Below are positions 1 through 8,695 of a DNA stretch of 54,105 nucleotides, piece after piece. The first letter of the stretch is position 1. Each line of letters begins with the position of its first letter. The DNA comes from Thermoclostridium sp. (GTDB lineage: Bacteria; Bacillota; Clostridia; DSM-8532): positions 1 through 54,105 of the forward strand of contig JAGOJH010000006.1 in NCBI GenBank assembly GCA_017995215.1, read 5' to 3'. The translations under genes were made by a program, and so were the position numbers. Under the pieces are notes generated by a model. It was given only the letters and a program-made list of their open reading frames with translations, did no database searches and had not been told where the DNA came from.

Positions 1-1509
1 CATTACAATTGCATCTCCATCCCTTGAACATTCAACGCGATCAGCCTTCTTGTCAGATAATTCGGATGAAAAGGGATGCCCGATTTTTGGAAAGCCCCAG
101 AACGGATTGCGCCGATCCGAATATATTCTGCCTGCCCACATCGAGTTCTCACGCTTGTTCAGATGAACCATAAAGGGGCCGTTGAAAATTTCACAGAACT
201 CTTCTCCCTGACCCCACAGAATTCCGTCCCGACCTCGGAAAGCTTTACAAAGCTCTTTCTGAAAGGGTACTGTTGTTCCATCCGGCAACCGGGCTGTTAC
301 TGCGAGGCTTTCAGAGAGAAATGAATACTGATGCAGGATATAGGGTATTTCAACCGTCACCCGCTGCTCAGGAGCTAATGTAATGGAATGCTTCGGTTCA
401 GGGAATTGAATCCATTTCTCTAGTGGCATTGTAAAATCAAAAGTGGCATTTTCCCTGAATTTATTTTCCAAATCAAGAATCAGGGTGGACGTCTTATCCA
501 GGTAGCACTGATGTCCAGGAACATGCAGCACGATGCTTGCTGGATATGCCGGCAATATACCCGTTTTGAAAATAGCCTTCCTGCCATTGATTAATAGCTC
601 TGTAACGATGCAGGGGTGAGTTCTTCCGGGGGATTGCTCTTTCGTGACAGCACCCGGGTGAAAAAACCCCTTGAGGGTTGTATCACTGGTGACAACAACT
701 GTTTGCTGCATCTCAAAGGTAATATTTTTATCGCTTTTGCCGCGCAGTTCTACCTTCAAAGGTTTACCGGATTTGTTGAAAAGGTGCCAGGTGATTTCAT
801 AATCTCTGCCAAACACTAGTTCATGCTGCTCAACCTCGGCTGAGATCAAGTAGTCGTCGGTTTCGATCAACCGCATGCCCCTGCCGGTCCTCTCAAATTC
901 AACACGAAGCCTTTTACCGGAATGCTCCCAGCTGTATTCAAAAAAATCAAACCCATTTTCCCTTCTGCCATCCGGCTTCACCTCAATGGTCCTTTGGGAA
1001 TCCTCATACCAGTGTGCATCCTGAAAAAAGTCCTTCAGGGCCTCGGTTTTCAATACTGTCGGTATGTAATTCATCAAATGTGTGGTATCATCCCGCTTTT
1101 CCCAGAAAAAACCACATTTCTTATAGAGTGGAACTGCTTTTGTGTTTCCGGGCCATGTGTTCAGATCCAACCTGGGCCAACCCAGCTCCACCGTCCGGTT
1201 GACACATTCCAGAACCAGCATTTTACCCACTTTCCTGCCGTGATAATCTGATCGGACATTCAACAGATTGATATAAAGAGCACCTTCATCCTGGGTATAC
1301 CTGTCCAGGCTGCAGTATCCAACAACCTCGTCGCCGGCGTTTATTGCAATATAAACATTCAGGTGATGGGAATTGTTGTGCTCGCGGATGATTGCATCAG
1401 CAGTTTTAGCCGTATTCATGCCGTTCCAGCCATCTGCACTTTTATTCCACATTTCGGCAACCCTTTCAGCCAGAGAGGGTTCATATTGCACAATTCTAAT
1501 TTCTTCCAT
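1..1509 (-). CDS. GNAT family N-acetyltransferase with long C-terminal extension, 3' end outside window
   Basis: The minus strand is open from ATG at 1509 to the window edge: 503 codons and no stop, so the C-terminus is missing. An SD (GGAGG) lies a few bases upstream. Residues 1-150 look like a GNAT fold: a strand with VVGYCSLDRY, then NVRSDYHGRKVGKMLV, which resembles the acetyl-CoA pyrophosphate loop (R/Q-x-x-G-x-G/A), then NTWPGNTKAVPLYKKCGF, the usual motif B ending. About 350 further residues are beta-rich (for example VTVEIPYILHQYSFL) and resemble stacked Ig-like or CARDB-type modules rather than a second acetyltransferase. No signal peptide is visible, so it should be cytoplasmic. The substrate is unknown. 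The acetyltransferase assignment is firm; the nature of the extension is inference. Confidence 0.8.
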   Translation of the reverse strand, partial: MEEIRIVQYEPSLAERVAEMWNKSADGWNGMNTAKTADAIIREHNNSHHLNVYIAINAGDEVVGYCSLDRYTQDEGALYINLLNVRSDYHGRKVGKMLVLECVNRTVELGWPRLDLNTWPGNTKAVPLYKKCGFFWEKRDDTTHLMNYIPTVLKTEALKDFFQDAHWYEDSQRTIEVKPDGRRENGFDFFEYSWEHSGKRLRVEFERTGRGMRLIETDDYLISAEVEQHELVFGRDYEITWHLFNKSGKPLKVELRGKSDKNITFEMQQTVVVTSDTTLKGFFHPGAVTKEQSPGRTHPCIVTELLINGRKAIFKTGILPAYPASIVLHVPGHQCYLDKTSTLILDLENKFRENATFDFTMPLEKWIQFPEPKHSITLAPEQRVTVEIPYILHQYSFLSESLAVTARLPDGTTVPFQKELCKAFRGRDGILWGQGEEFCEIFNGPFMVHLNKRENSMWAGRIYSDRRNPFWGFPKIGHPFSSELSDKKADRVECSRDGDAIVM

Positions 1510-1562
1510 GCCTACCTCCGTGTTTAACAAAGAGTTTTCCAATCAATTACCATATATACCGG

Positions 1563-1592
1563 ATTATATCATGCGGACTATCGGACGGACAA
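1563..1592 (-). promoter_or_regulatory. Candidate sigma-A promoter for the GNAT gene
   Basis: On the minus strand TTGTCC (1592-1587) is followed after 18 bases by TATAAT (1568-1563). Transcription would start about 45 bases upstream of the ATG at 1509. The perfect -10 carries the call; the -35 matches 4 of 6. Confidence 0.5.
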
Positions 1593-1628
1593 GAGAAAAC
1601 ACCAGTATAAGCGAACTTTACACTACAG

Positions 1629-1657
1629 TTGTTTCTTTGTATCCTTTGTATTACAAT
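1629..1657 (+). promoter_or_regulatory. Candidate sigma-A promoter for cdd
   Basis: TTGTTT (1629-1634), a 17-base spacer, then TACAAT (1652-1657), about 34 bases ahead of the cdd start. It is divergent from the GNAT promoter, and the two share about 180 bases of intergenic DNA. Confidence 0.5.
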
Positions 1658-1690
1658 GGGATTGCATAGACTATCAGTTTGGAGGAAGCC

Positions 1691-2092
1691 ATGAGGTGGG
1701 ATTATTTGGTTGAAAAAGCATTGGAAGCGAAAAAGTTTGCCTATGTGCCCTATTCGGGCTTTCACGTCGGTGCCGCTGTTTTGACACTGGACGGAAGTGT
1801 TTTCACGGGCTGCAATGTGGAGAACGTATCCTATGGCGCAGCGATCTGCGCTGAGCGCACAGCCATCGTAAAAGCTGTGTCTGCAGGGTATACCGAGATA
1901 AGCGCTATTGCGATAACCAGCGACAGTGAGGAACTCACTTTTCCATGCGGAATCTGCCGGCAGGTGATCGCCGAGTTCGGCACCCACGATATTCAGTTGA
2001 TTTGTGCCAATAAAAATGGAGAATATAAGGAATACGGCATGAACGATATTCTGCCCAATGCCTTTAACAAGGAAGCCTTAAACAAGGTATAG
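1691..2092 (+). CDS. cdd: Cytidine deaminase
   Basis: A zinc hydrolase of pyrimidine salvage that deaminates cytidine and deoxycytidine to uridine and deoxyuridine. The 133-residue product is the normal length for the tetrameric form. The zinc and catalytic signature is visible: CAE within YGAAICAERTAI, and PCGICRQV supplying the other two zinc cysteines. NVENVSYG is the nucleoside-binding stretch. The ATG at 1691 is chosen over an in-frame TTG at 1679 because GGAGG (1681-1685) sits six bases before it. It lies upstream of era, as in many Firmicutes, with its own promoter. Confidence 0.95.
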   Translation: MRWDYLVEKALEAKKFAYVPYSGFHVGAAVLTLDGSVFTGCNVENVSYGAAICAERTAIVKAVSAGYTEISAIAITSDSEELTFPCGICRQVIAEFGTHDIQLICANKNGEYKEYGMNDILPNAFNKEALNKV

Positions 2093-2214
2093 CTGATTGT
2101 GAAGCTACCCGGGTCAAAGTGGTAAAGCCCTGCCGCATCAGGCATGCAGGCTGATGCCAGGCAGGCCTGCAATTTCGAACGGTTTTCACAGGGAACAGGA
2201 AAGGAAGAAACATT

Positions 2215-3108
2215 ATGGGATTTCGCTCAGGCTTTGCGGCCATCATTGGCAGGCCGAATGTTGGGAAATCAACACTTTTGAATTTATTAACCGGGGAGAA
2301 GATCGCGATCATGTCCGATAAACCCCAGACCACCCGCAATACCATTAAAACCGTGGTCACCACCGGCGAGTATCAGGTCGTATTCATGGACACTCCGGGA
2401 TTGCACCGACCCAAAAACAAGCTTGGAGACTTTATGGTCAAATCCGCGATGAACACGCTGAACGAGGTAGACGTCATCGTTTACCTGGTTGAAGCGACCG
2501 ACAGGGGTATCGGCCCGGGTGACGCAAGAATCATCGAGGAACTGAAAAAGGTTGGAACTCCGGTGCTTCTTCTGGTGAATAAGGTTGACCTCGTTGAAAA
2601 AACAAAGCTGCTGCCGCTGATGCAGGAATACAGCCAGGCGATGGCATTCGAGCAGATTCTTCCTGTCAGTGCGCTTCAACCGCAGACAAAGGATTTGCTT
2701 ATGCAGGAAATCGTGAAGCTGCTACCCGAGGGCGAAGCTTTCTTCCCGGAGGATATGCTGACCGATCAGCCCGAGAAGGTGCTGGTTCAGGAGATCATCA
2801 GGGAAAAGATCCTTCATTTGATCAGCGATGAAATTCCTCATGGCGTTGGTGTTGAAGTGATTCATTTCAAGGAAAATGAAGACAGGGAGCTTTTGGAGAT
2901 CCATGCAAACATTTATTGTGAGAAGGACAGCCATAAGGGCATCATTATCGGGAAGAGCGGAGAGATGCTGAAAAAGATAGGAACCCTGGCCCGGCAGGAT
3001 GCTGAGAATTTGCTGGGATCAAAAATTTTCCTGAAGCTGTGGGTAAAGACAAAGGATGACTGGCGCAACAGCGATTTCATGCTCGGAGAGCTGGGCTACA
3101 AAAACTAA
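2215..3108 (+). CDS. era: GTPase Era
   Basis: An essential GTPase that binds the 3' end of 16S rRNA and helps mature the 30S subunit. The 297-residue length is typical. The G domain has GRPNVGKS (P-loop, about residues 12-19), DTPG (G3) and NKVD (G4). The C-terminal KH domain includes HKGIIIGKSGEMLKKIG, with the expected GxxG loop. An SD (AGGAAAGGAAG) precedes the ATG. The 120 bases after cdd hold a GC-rich inverted repeat (GCATCAG 2135-2141 with CTGATGC 2151-2157) but no T-run, so read-through from cdd is likely. Confidence 0.97.
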   Translation: MGFRSGFAAIIGRPNVGKSTLLNLLTGEKIAIMSDKPQTTRNTIKTVVTTGEYQVVFMDTPGLHRPKNKLGDFMVKSAMNTLNEVDVIVYLVEATDRGIGPGDARIIEELKKVGTPVLLLVNKVDLVEKTKLLPLMQEYSQAMAFEQILPVSALQPQTKDLLMQEIVKLLPEGEAFFPEDMLTDQPEKVLVQEIIREKILHLISDEIPHGVGVEVIHFKENEDRELLEIHANIYCEKDSHKGIIIGKSGEMLKKIGTLARQDAENLLGSKIFLKLWVKTKDDWRNSDFMLGELGYKN

Positions 3109-3120
3109 GTGAAAACCCTC

Positions 3121-3150
3121 TTGTTTTGAAGCGGTATCGAATGATATACT
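3121..3150 (+). promoter_or_regulatory. Candidate sigma-A promoter upstream of the UPF0371 gene
   Basis: TTGTTT (3121-3126), an 18-base spacer and TATACT (3145-3150) just after era. A second, weaker candidate lies closer to the gene: TTTCCA (3224-3229), 16 bases, TATACA (3246-3251). The stem-loop at 3173-3195 falls between them. Confidence 0.45.
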
Positions 3151-3172
3151 TAGAAGGGCACCTTATAAAGCG

Positions 3173-3206
3173 AGCGTCTCCGTCTGTGAGACGCTTGTGT
3201 GTTGTT
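3173..3206 (+). terminator. Stem-loop after era, probable terminator
   Basis: AGCGTCTC (3173-3180) pairs perfectly with GAGACGCT (3188-3195) around a 7-base loop. It is followed by a T/G-rich run (TGTGTGTTGTT). The tail is not a clean U-tract, so it may be a weak terminator for era or an attenuator for a transcript starting near 3157. Confidence 0.5.
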
Positions 3207-3287
3207 ATGAATTATTTCAGTGCTTTCCAGTAAAAAGTATTTTGGTATACATTGACGACAATGAAAATGCTGTTATGGGAGAATACT

Positions 3288-4772
3288 ATGGATAGGATTG
3301 GCTTTGACAATGACAAGTACCTTCGCATGCAATCACAGAAGATTCTTGAGCGGATCGCATTTTTTGGCGGGAAGCTGTATCTGGAATTTGGAGGAAAGCT
3401 TTTTGACGACTTTCATGCCTCCAGGGTGTTACCCGGTTTCAAACCGGACAGTAAAGTAAAAATGCTTCTTGAACTAAAGGAACAGGCAGAAATTGTGATC
3501 ACCATCAGTGCAGATGATATTGAAAAAAACAAACGCCGCGGTGATCTGGGAATTACTTACGACCTGGATGTGCTGCGGTTGATCGATGCTTTCCGCGATA
3601 TTGGTCTGTATGTTGGAAGCGTTGTCATCACCCATTACCGATCTCAGATAACAGCCGATATGTTCCAGAAGCGCCTTCTAAGCCTTGGTATCAAAGTATT
3701 CAGACATTACCCAATACAGGATTATCCTTCTAATATTCCACTGATTGTCAGCGATGACGGATATGGAAAAAATGATTATATTGAGACCACCCGTTCCCTC
3801 ATTATCATTACAGCACCTGGGCCTGGCAGCGGAAAGATGGCAACCTGTCTTTCACAGCTGTATCATGAGTATAAGCGAGGGATAAAAGCCGGGTATGCCA
3901 AATTTGAAACCTTCCCTATCTGGAACCTTCCGCTCAGGCACCCCGTAAACCTTGCATATGAGGCGGCAACCACAGACCTGAATGATGTTACAATGATAGA
4001 TCCCTTTCACCTCGAGGCTTATGGGAGTACAACCGTCAATTACAGCAGGGACGTTGAAATCTTTCCTGTGCTGAAGGACATATTCATCAAGATTTCGGGG
4101 AGTTCCCCCTACGAAAGCCCTACCGACATGGGTGTTAATATGGCCGGTTATTGCATTACAGATGATGATGCAGTGTGCGAAGCATCCAAGCAGGAAATTA
4201 TCCGCAGATACTATGCTGCACGCTGTCTGCTTCGTCAGGGCCTGTCAGAGCGGGCTGAGGTGTACCGCTTGGAGCTTCTGATGAAACAGCTGGAGATCTC
4301 CGCCGGGGACCGTCCTGTTATTGATGCAGCCATAGCTCGTTCTATCTCCACCAATGGTCCGGCAGTTGCCATTCAGCTGCATGATGGACGCATCATTACC
4401 GGAAAAACCACAGCCCTGCTGGGCGCTTCTGCGGCGCTTTTGCTGAATGTATTGAAAGAGTTGGGCGGAATCCATCATGATATTCACTTGATTTCTCCCA
4501 TTGTCATCGAGCCCATACAGGTTTTGAAGACAAAGCATATGGGCAACAACAACCCGCGGCTGCATACAGACGAGATCCTGATTGCCCTGTCCATCTGTGC
4601 GGCTACAAACCCCACAGCAGCCCTGGCCATGCAGCAGCTTTCCAGGCTTAAAGGCTGTGAAGCTCACTCCACCGTCATTCTATCCAGGGTGGATGAAAAT
4701 GTGTTTCAAAAGCTGGGGATCAATATTACCTGTGAACCCCAGTACCAGACAAAGAAGCTTTATCATCATTAA
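3288..4772 (+). CDS. UPF0371 / DUF1846 family protein
   Basis: The 494-residue product matches the conserved DUF1846 (UPF0371) family in length and in its opening IGFDNDKYLRMQSQKI. Other blocks that look family-typical are GDLGITYDLDVLRLIDAFR and IITAPGPGSGKMATCLSQLYHEY, the second being a glycine-rich P-loop-like turn. I know of no firmly established function. The ATG at 3288 is preferred over the in-frame TTG at 3252 because it has an SD-like GGGAGA and begins at the family start. No signal peptide or membrane segment is visible, so it should be a soluble cytoplasmic protein. It appears to be a single-gene unit with its own promoter. Confidence 0.85.
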   Translation: MDRIGFDNDKYLRMQSQKILERIAFFGGKLYLEFGGKLFDDFHASRVLPGFKPDSKVKMLLELKEQAEIVITISADDIEKNKRRGDLGITYDLDVLRLIDAFRDIGLYVGSVVITHYRSQITADMFQKRLLSLGIKVFRHYPIQDYPSNIPLIVSDDGYGKNDYIETTRSLIIITAPGPGSGKMATCLSQLYHEYKRGIKAGYAKFETFPIWNLPLRHPVNLAYEAATTDLNDVTMIDPFHLEAYGSTTVNYSRDVEIFPVLKDIFIKISGSSPYESPTDMGVNMAGYCITDDDAVCEASKQEIIRRYYAARCLLRQGLSERAEVYRLELLMKQLEISAGDRPVIDAAIARSISTNGPAVAIQLHDGRIITGKTTALLGASAALLLNVLKELGGIHHDIHLISPIVIEPIQVLKTKHMGNNNPRLHTDEILIALSICAATNPTAALAMQQLSRLKGCEAHSTVILSRVDENVFQKLGINITCEPQYQTKKLYHH

Positions 4773-4963
4773 GCTCTGTGGGTTGCATCAGAATGTCACC
4801 CTTGTGATCAGCTGCAACGGGCTGCTGAAAGTAAACTGCGTTATCTCCAGGTATCAGTATCTGCCAGGACCAATTCGCCGGACATATGAATAGGAACGAA
4901 TTGGTATACATAAAGTTTTTTAAACTGCGAAAAATAAAGGCAGAAAATACTGGGGGGGATAAT

Positions 4964-5143
4964 ATGATAAGGAATTTGATGTGGCAGATGTTTAAAAACA
5001 CCGGTAATATCGAATACTTCATGCAATACAGGGACATCACCGATAAAAAACCCGATTTTATGACGGAAGCGGGTTCGGAACCCTTAATGGATGGTGAAAA
5101 ATGGCGTACATCAAAATCAGGGGAGTGGTCGTCCGGGAAGTAG
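4964..5143 (+). CDS. yqzL: YqzL family small protein
   Basis: A 59-residue product with the YqzL pattern near its N-terminus (WQMFKNTGNIEYFMQYRDI). In bacilli yqzL also lies directly before recO, which supports the call. The function is unknown. The ATG at 4964 follows a run of seven G that serves as SD; an upstream ATG at 4886 in the same frame lacks one. The C-terminus is longer than in Bacillus, and the last 43 bases overlap recO in another frame, so the two genes are probably translationally coupled. Confidence 0.7.
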   Translation: MIRNLMWQMFKNTGNIEYFMQYRDITDKKPDFMTEAGSEPLMDGEKWRTSKSGEWSSGK

Positions 5144-5844
5144 CCGCTGGGGATTATGACAAAATACTGACGGTGATCTCCGATGAGCTGGGCAAGATAT
5201 CGGTTTCGGCCAGGGGTGTGCGACGCAGCGGAAACCGTTATTCTGCAGGTACTCAGGTCTTATCCTACTGTGATTGGATTTTATATAAAGGGAAAAATAC
5301 ATACATACTCAACTCCTGTGAAATCATTCACCCTTTTTATGAAATCAGGCAGGATTTGACGCTCCTGGCATATGCAGCCCATCTGTTGGAGATGACACAG
5401 GATTCAATCCTGGAAAATCAACCGTCTAAAGAACCCCTTACACTGTTGCTGCATGCACTGCATGCATTGACGAATAAAAACAAAAACCTGGAGCTGATTA
5501 TTCGGGTATTCTCCTTAAAGCTGGTTCAAATCATGGGGTTCACGCCTTACCTTTCAGGCTGCTGCAAGTGCGGTACGAAAGAAATAGATGAGATCTATTT
5601 TAGCTTCGAGGGTTGCGGTTTTATTTGTGATAGCTGTAAAGGCAGCACTGGCAATCACCTGCGCATTGAACCCGGTACCGCCAGAGCTCTGATTTATGTT
5701 ATTTGCGCGGAAATTCGGGAGGTCTTCGGCTTCGAGCTTTCCGAGGAGGCTTTAAGGAATTTTTCTGGAATTGTCGACAAGTATTGTGGGGACAGGCTTG
5801 AGAAAAAATATTGCAGGAACTTGTTCCTGAAAGAACTACAATAA
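5101..5844 (+). CDS. recO: DNA repair protein RecO
   Basis: A recombination mediator that, with RecR, loads RecA onto SSB-coated single-stranded DNA. The 247 residues comprise an N-terminal OB fold (VVVREVAAGDYDKILTVISD), a helical middle part and a four-cysteine zinc knuckle (CCKCG and, 20-odd residues later, CGFICDSC) near residues 153-180, as in Gram-positive RecO. The start overlaps the 3' end of yqzL, with GGTGA as a weak SD. It lies downstream of era, as in many Firmicutes, although here the UPF0371 gene separates them. Confidence 0.95.
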   Translation: MAYIKIRGVVVREVAAGDYDKILTVISDELGKISVSARGVRRSGNRYSAGTQVLSYCDWILYKGKNTYILNSCEIIHPFYEIRQDLTLLAYAAHLLEMTQDSILENQPSKEPLTLLLHALHALTNKNKNLELIIRVFSLKLVQIMGFTPYLSGCCKCGTKEIDEIYFSFEGCGFICDSCKGSTGNHLRIEPGTARALIYVICAEIREVFGFELSEEALRNFSGIVDKYCGDRLEKKYCRNLFLKELQ

Positions 5845-5868
5845 ATTAAAATGGGACGGGAGAATAAT

Positions 5869-6153
5869 ATGCAGCATGATTTTTCCTCGGGAGAAGTACT
5901 TTATCAGCAGAATATACGTGATTTAAATGAAGGCAGATTCATAGCAGAATGCATTTTCTATGCGGAACCTGCAGAAAATACGGAATACATCAGCCAGGGC
6001 ACTATAAACGACAGAAAAGCCAGGGTTCGGTTCCGGCTGGACACCAGCGGCGAGGAAAAAGTTTTTTTTAAGAAAACTATGAACATTCTGATGCAATCAG
6101 ATATTTTTCAGGCACAATGGAAGCTTTACGAAATTGAATGGCTGGACGAGTAA
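5869..6153 (+). CDS. Hypothetical protein (small, soluble)
   Basis: An unrecognised 94-residue protein (from ATG 5869; an in-frame ATG at 5851 would add six residues, but the GGGACGGGAG SD lies between them). It begins 25 bases after recO and reads in the same direction, so it is probably co-transcribed. It is rich in charged and aromatic residues, with no cysteine cluster, membrane segment or signal peptide. The alternation of short hydrophobic stretches (RVRFRLDTSG, WKLYEIEWLDE) suggests a small beta-rich fold. No function is proposed. Confidence 0.6.
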   Translation: MQHDFSSGEVLYQQNIRDLNEGRFIAECIFYAEPAENTEYISQGTINDRKARVRFRLDTSGEEKVFFKKTMNILMQSDIFQAQWKLYEIEWLDE

Positions 6154-6188
6154 CAGTGCACCAGTGCTGAAAAAACTAAAATTTAGGC

Positions 6189-6217
6189 TTGTGTTCCCAA
6201 AGGGTTTATGCTACAAT
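6189..6217 (+). promoter_or_regulatory. Sigma-A promoter for secG
   Basis: TTGTGT (6189-6194), a 17-base spacer and TACAAT (6212-6217), with a TG one base before the -10 (extended -10). It lies 46 bases before the secG ATG. Confidence 0.6.
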
Positions 6218-6263
6218 TATAAACGCTGGATTTCAGCCATGTATGTTTTTTGGAGGTTTTAGG

Positions 6264-6497
6264 ATGAATATCGTTGTAAATATTCTGCATATTATTGTTT
6301 GCATTGCCATTATTGCCGTTGTTTTGCTGCAGTCCGGACGTTCAGCCGGTATCAGCGGCGCCATTGCCGGCGGGGCCGAAACTTTTTTTGGAAAAAACAA
6401 AGGACGTACCATCGACGCCATGTTAAGCAAATACACCAGCGTTGGTGCTATCGCTTTCCTGCTGACATCCATCATTTTAACCCTGCTTCTGAAATAA
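6264..6497 (+). CDS. secG: Preprotein translocase subunit SecG
   Basis: A 77-residue integral membrane subunit of the SecYEG channel. Two hydrophobic helices (about 3-20 and 54-75) flank a glycine-rich cytoplasmic loop containing SGAIAGGAETFFGKNKGR, the typical SecG signature. TGGAGG precedes the ATG at 6264. The open frame extends upstream to 6189, but the promoter sits there and the family starts at MNIV. A strong terminator follows, so secG is monocistronic. Confidence 0.93.
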   Translation: MNIVVNILHIIVCIAIIAVVLLQSGRSAGISGAIAGGAETFFGKNKGRTIDAMLSKYTSVGAIAFLLTSIILTLLLK

Positions 6498-6517
6498 TTG
6501 TTTCCTGAAAAGAACAG

Positions 6518-6555
6518 GACTGTACATGCCCAAGGCATGTATGGTCTTTTTGTTT
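6518..6555 (+). terminator. Intrinsic terminator after secG
   Basis: A 13-base-pair stem (6518-6530 with 6534-6546, some G-U pairs, core TACATGCC/GGCATGTA) with a CAA loop, followed directly by TTTTTGTTTT. Confidence 0.88.
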
Positions 6556-6569
6556 TCCGGACCTTTTCA

Positions 6570-6598
6570 TTGCATAACCTTTTACAGTATTGTATAAT
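6570..6598 (+). promoter_or_regulatory. Sigma-A promoter for uvrB
   Basis: TTGCAT (6570-6575), exactly 17 bases, TATAAT (6593-6598). The leader to the uvrB ATG is about 85 bases. No clear LexA box was seen in it. Confidence 0.65.
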
Positions 6599-6690
6599 GG
6601 AACAAATGTTCCGTGGTTTTCAAACCATCAAAGAATATTGATGAATCAACAGGCGATCTCGTACGATCTGCCAGTGAAGGAAGGTTCAGT

Positions 6691-8661
6691 ATGCCTGAGT
6701 TCAAAATCAAATCAGAGTATCGCCCATCCGGGGATCAACCCGAAGCCATCAAAGCACTGGTCGACTCGATCAATCGGGGCAATCGGCATCAGACACTTCT
6801 GGGGGTTACCGGATCCGGAAAAACCTTTACCATAGCCAACGTCATTGAAAAGGTGCAGAAACCCACGCTGGTGATTGCACACAATAAAACGCTGGCAGCA
6901 CAGCTTTGCTCCGAATTCCGCGAAGCCTTTCCGGACAACGCTGTGGAATATTTTGTAAGCTACTATGACTATTTTCAGCCGGAGGCCTATATTCCGACGA
7001 CGGATACCTATATTGAAAAAGATTCATCCATCAACGACGAAATCGACAACCTGAGGCATTCAGCAACTGCCGCATTGTTTGAGCGCAGAGATGTTATCAT
7101 TGTCGCCAGCGTGTCCTGTATTTACGGACTGGGCGACCCCGAAGACTATACCGATCTGATGCTCTCCCTCAGGCCGGGAATGCAAAAGGACAGGGATGAG
7201 GTGATCCGCAGGCTGGTGGACATTCAATACACGAGAAACCAGATCGACTTCAAGCGCGGCACCTTCCGTGTGAAGGGAGATGTTCTTGACATTTTTCCGT
7301 CAGCTTCCTCCGGAACGATTTTAAGAGTTGAGTTTTTTGGAGATGAAATTGAACGGCTGACAGAAGTGGATCCACTCACTGGTGAAATTATTGGAACAAG
7401 AACCTATATTGCCATATTCCCTGCTTCTCACTACGCCACAACCAGAGATAAAATGAATAAGGCAGTGCAATCCATTGAAGAAGAACTGGAGCAGCGATTG
7501 AAGTACTTCCGCCAGAACGATAAGCTTTTGGAAGCGCAGAGACTGGAGCAGAGAACCCGATACGACATTGAAATGATGCGTGAGGTTGGCTTCTGCTCGG
7601 GCATTGAAAACTATTCCCGCCATATCAGCGGAAGAACATCGGGCAGCTCGCCGTACACACTGTTGGACTATTTTCCGGATGACTTCATGGTAGTCGTTGA
7701 CGAATCCCATGTCACCATTCCACAGGTTGGCGCGATGTATAACGGAGATCGGGCACGCAAGGAATCACTGGTGGAGTATGGTTTCAGGCTCCCATCAGCC
7801 TACGACAACCGTCCGCTGATGTTTGCCGAGTTTGAGCAAAGGGTCAAACAAGCTATCTATGTTAGTGCCACCCCGGGGAAATACGAAAAGGAAAGATCCA
7901 AAATTGTGGTGGAACAAATCATCCGCCCCACCGGACTGATCGACCCTGAGGTGATTGTGAAACCCATCCAGGGACAGATAGACGATTTGATGGAGGAGAT
8001 CCGTATTCGCGTCGCCCGTAGCGAGCGCGTCCTCGTCACAACGCTGACCAAAAGAATGGCCGAGGATCTGACACAATACCTTGGTGACGTGGGCATCAAG
8101 GTGCGTTATTTGCATTCGGATGTTGAGACCATGGAAAGGATGCAAATCATACGGGACCTGCGCATGGGTGTTTTTGATGTACTGGTTGGAATCAATCTAC
8201 TGCGGGAAGGCCTGGATTTGCCAGAGGTATCGCTGGTTGCCATACTGGATGCCGACAAGGAAGGCTTCCTGCGCTCTGAAACATCCCTGATACAAACCAT
8301 CGGAAGAGCCGCCAGAAATGTCAATGGGAATGTCATTATGTATGCTGATCACATCACGCGTTCGATGGAAGTGGCGATCAGTGAGACGAATCGCCGCAGG
8401 CATCTGCAGGTGGAATATAATAAAAAGTGGGGGATCACTCCGAAAACCATTCAAAAATCGGTGCATGGAACCCTCGAAACCCTGAAAGCAGCCGAAGAAG
8501 GGCTTGAATTCAAGATTGACTCCTATAATGAACCTGAAAACGATATGCCCATTGAACAGCAGATCGAAAAGCTAACTGCACAGATGAAGGCAGCTGCAAA
8601 GGAATTACAGTTTGAAAAAGCTGCAGCACTCCGGGATCAGATCATAAGACTGAAGAAATAG
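6691..8661 (+). CDS. uvrB: UvrABC system protein B
   Basis: The damage-verification helicase of nucleotide excision repair, working with UvrA and UvrC. The 656 residues match the family. Walker A is GVTGSGKT (about 38-45). The beta-hairpin that probes DNA follows ([12 protein letters not shown], near residue 92). DESH is the Walker B box, GRAARN is helicase motif VI, and the C-terminal UVR domain ([15 protein letters not shown]) binds UvrC. The ATG at 6691 has AAGGAAGG upstream; an in-frame ATG at 6613 would add 26 unmatched residues. uvrA is not adjacent here. The next gene, a uracil glycosylase homologue, lies 34 bases downstream. Confidence 0.97.
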   Translation: MPEFKIKSEYRPSGDQPEAIKALVDSINRGNRHQTLLGVTGSGKTFTIANVIEKVQKPTLVIAHNKTLAAQLCSEFREAFPDNAVEYFVSYYDYFQPEAYIPTTDTYIEKDSSINDEIDNLRHSATAALFERRDVIIVASVSCIYGLGDPEDYTDLMLSLRPGMQKDRDEVIRRLVDIQYTRNQIDFKRGTFRVKGDVLDIFPSASSGTILRVEFFGDEIERLTEVDPLTGEIIGTRTYIAIFPASHYATTRDKMNKAVQSIEEELEQRLKYFRQNDKLLEAQRLEQRTRYDIEMMREVGFCSGIENYSRHISGRTSGSSPYTLLDYFPDDFMVVVDESHVTIPQVGAMYNGDRARKESLVEYGFRLPSAYDNRPLMFAEFEQRVKQAIYVSATPGKYEKERSKIVVEQIIRPTGLIDPEVIVKPIQGQIDDLMEEIRIRVARSERVLVTTLTKRMAEDLTQYLGDVGIKVRYLHSDVETMERMQIIRDLRMGVFDVLVGINLLREGLDLPEVSLVAILDADKEGFLRSETSLIQTIGRAARNVNGNVIMYADHITRSMEVAISETNRRRHLQVEYNKKWGITPKTIQKSVHGTLETLKAAEEGLEFKIDSYNEPENDMPIEQQIEKLTAQMKAAAKELQFEKAAALRDQIIRLKK

Positions 8662-8695
8662 ACGAGCTTCTATCACAAGACAAGGAGAACAGTTC

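Noticed and set aside
4869..4905. ACCAATTCG/CGAATTGGT inverted repeat before yqzL
   Set aside because: The 9-bp arms flank a 19-base loop and the following T-run is several bases away, so neither terminator nor operator could be supported.
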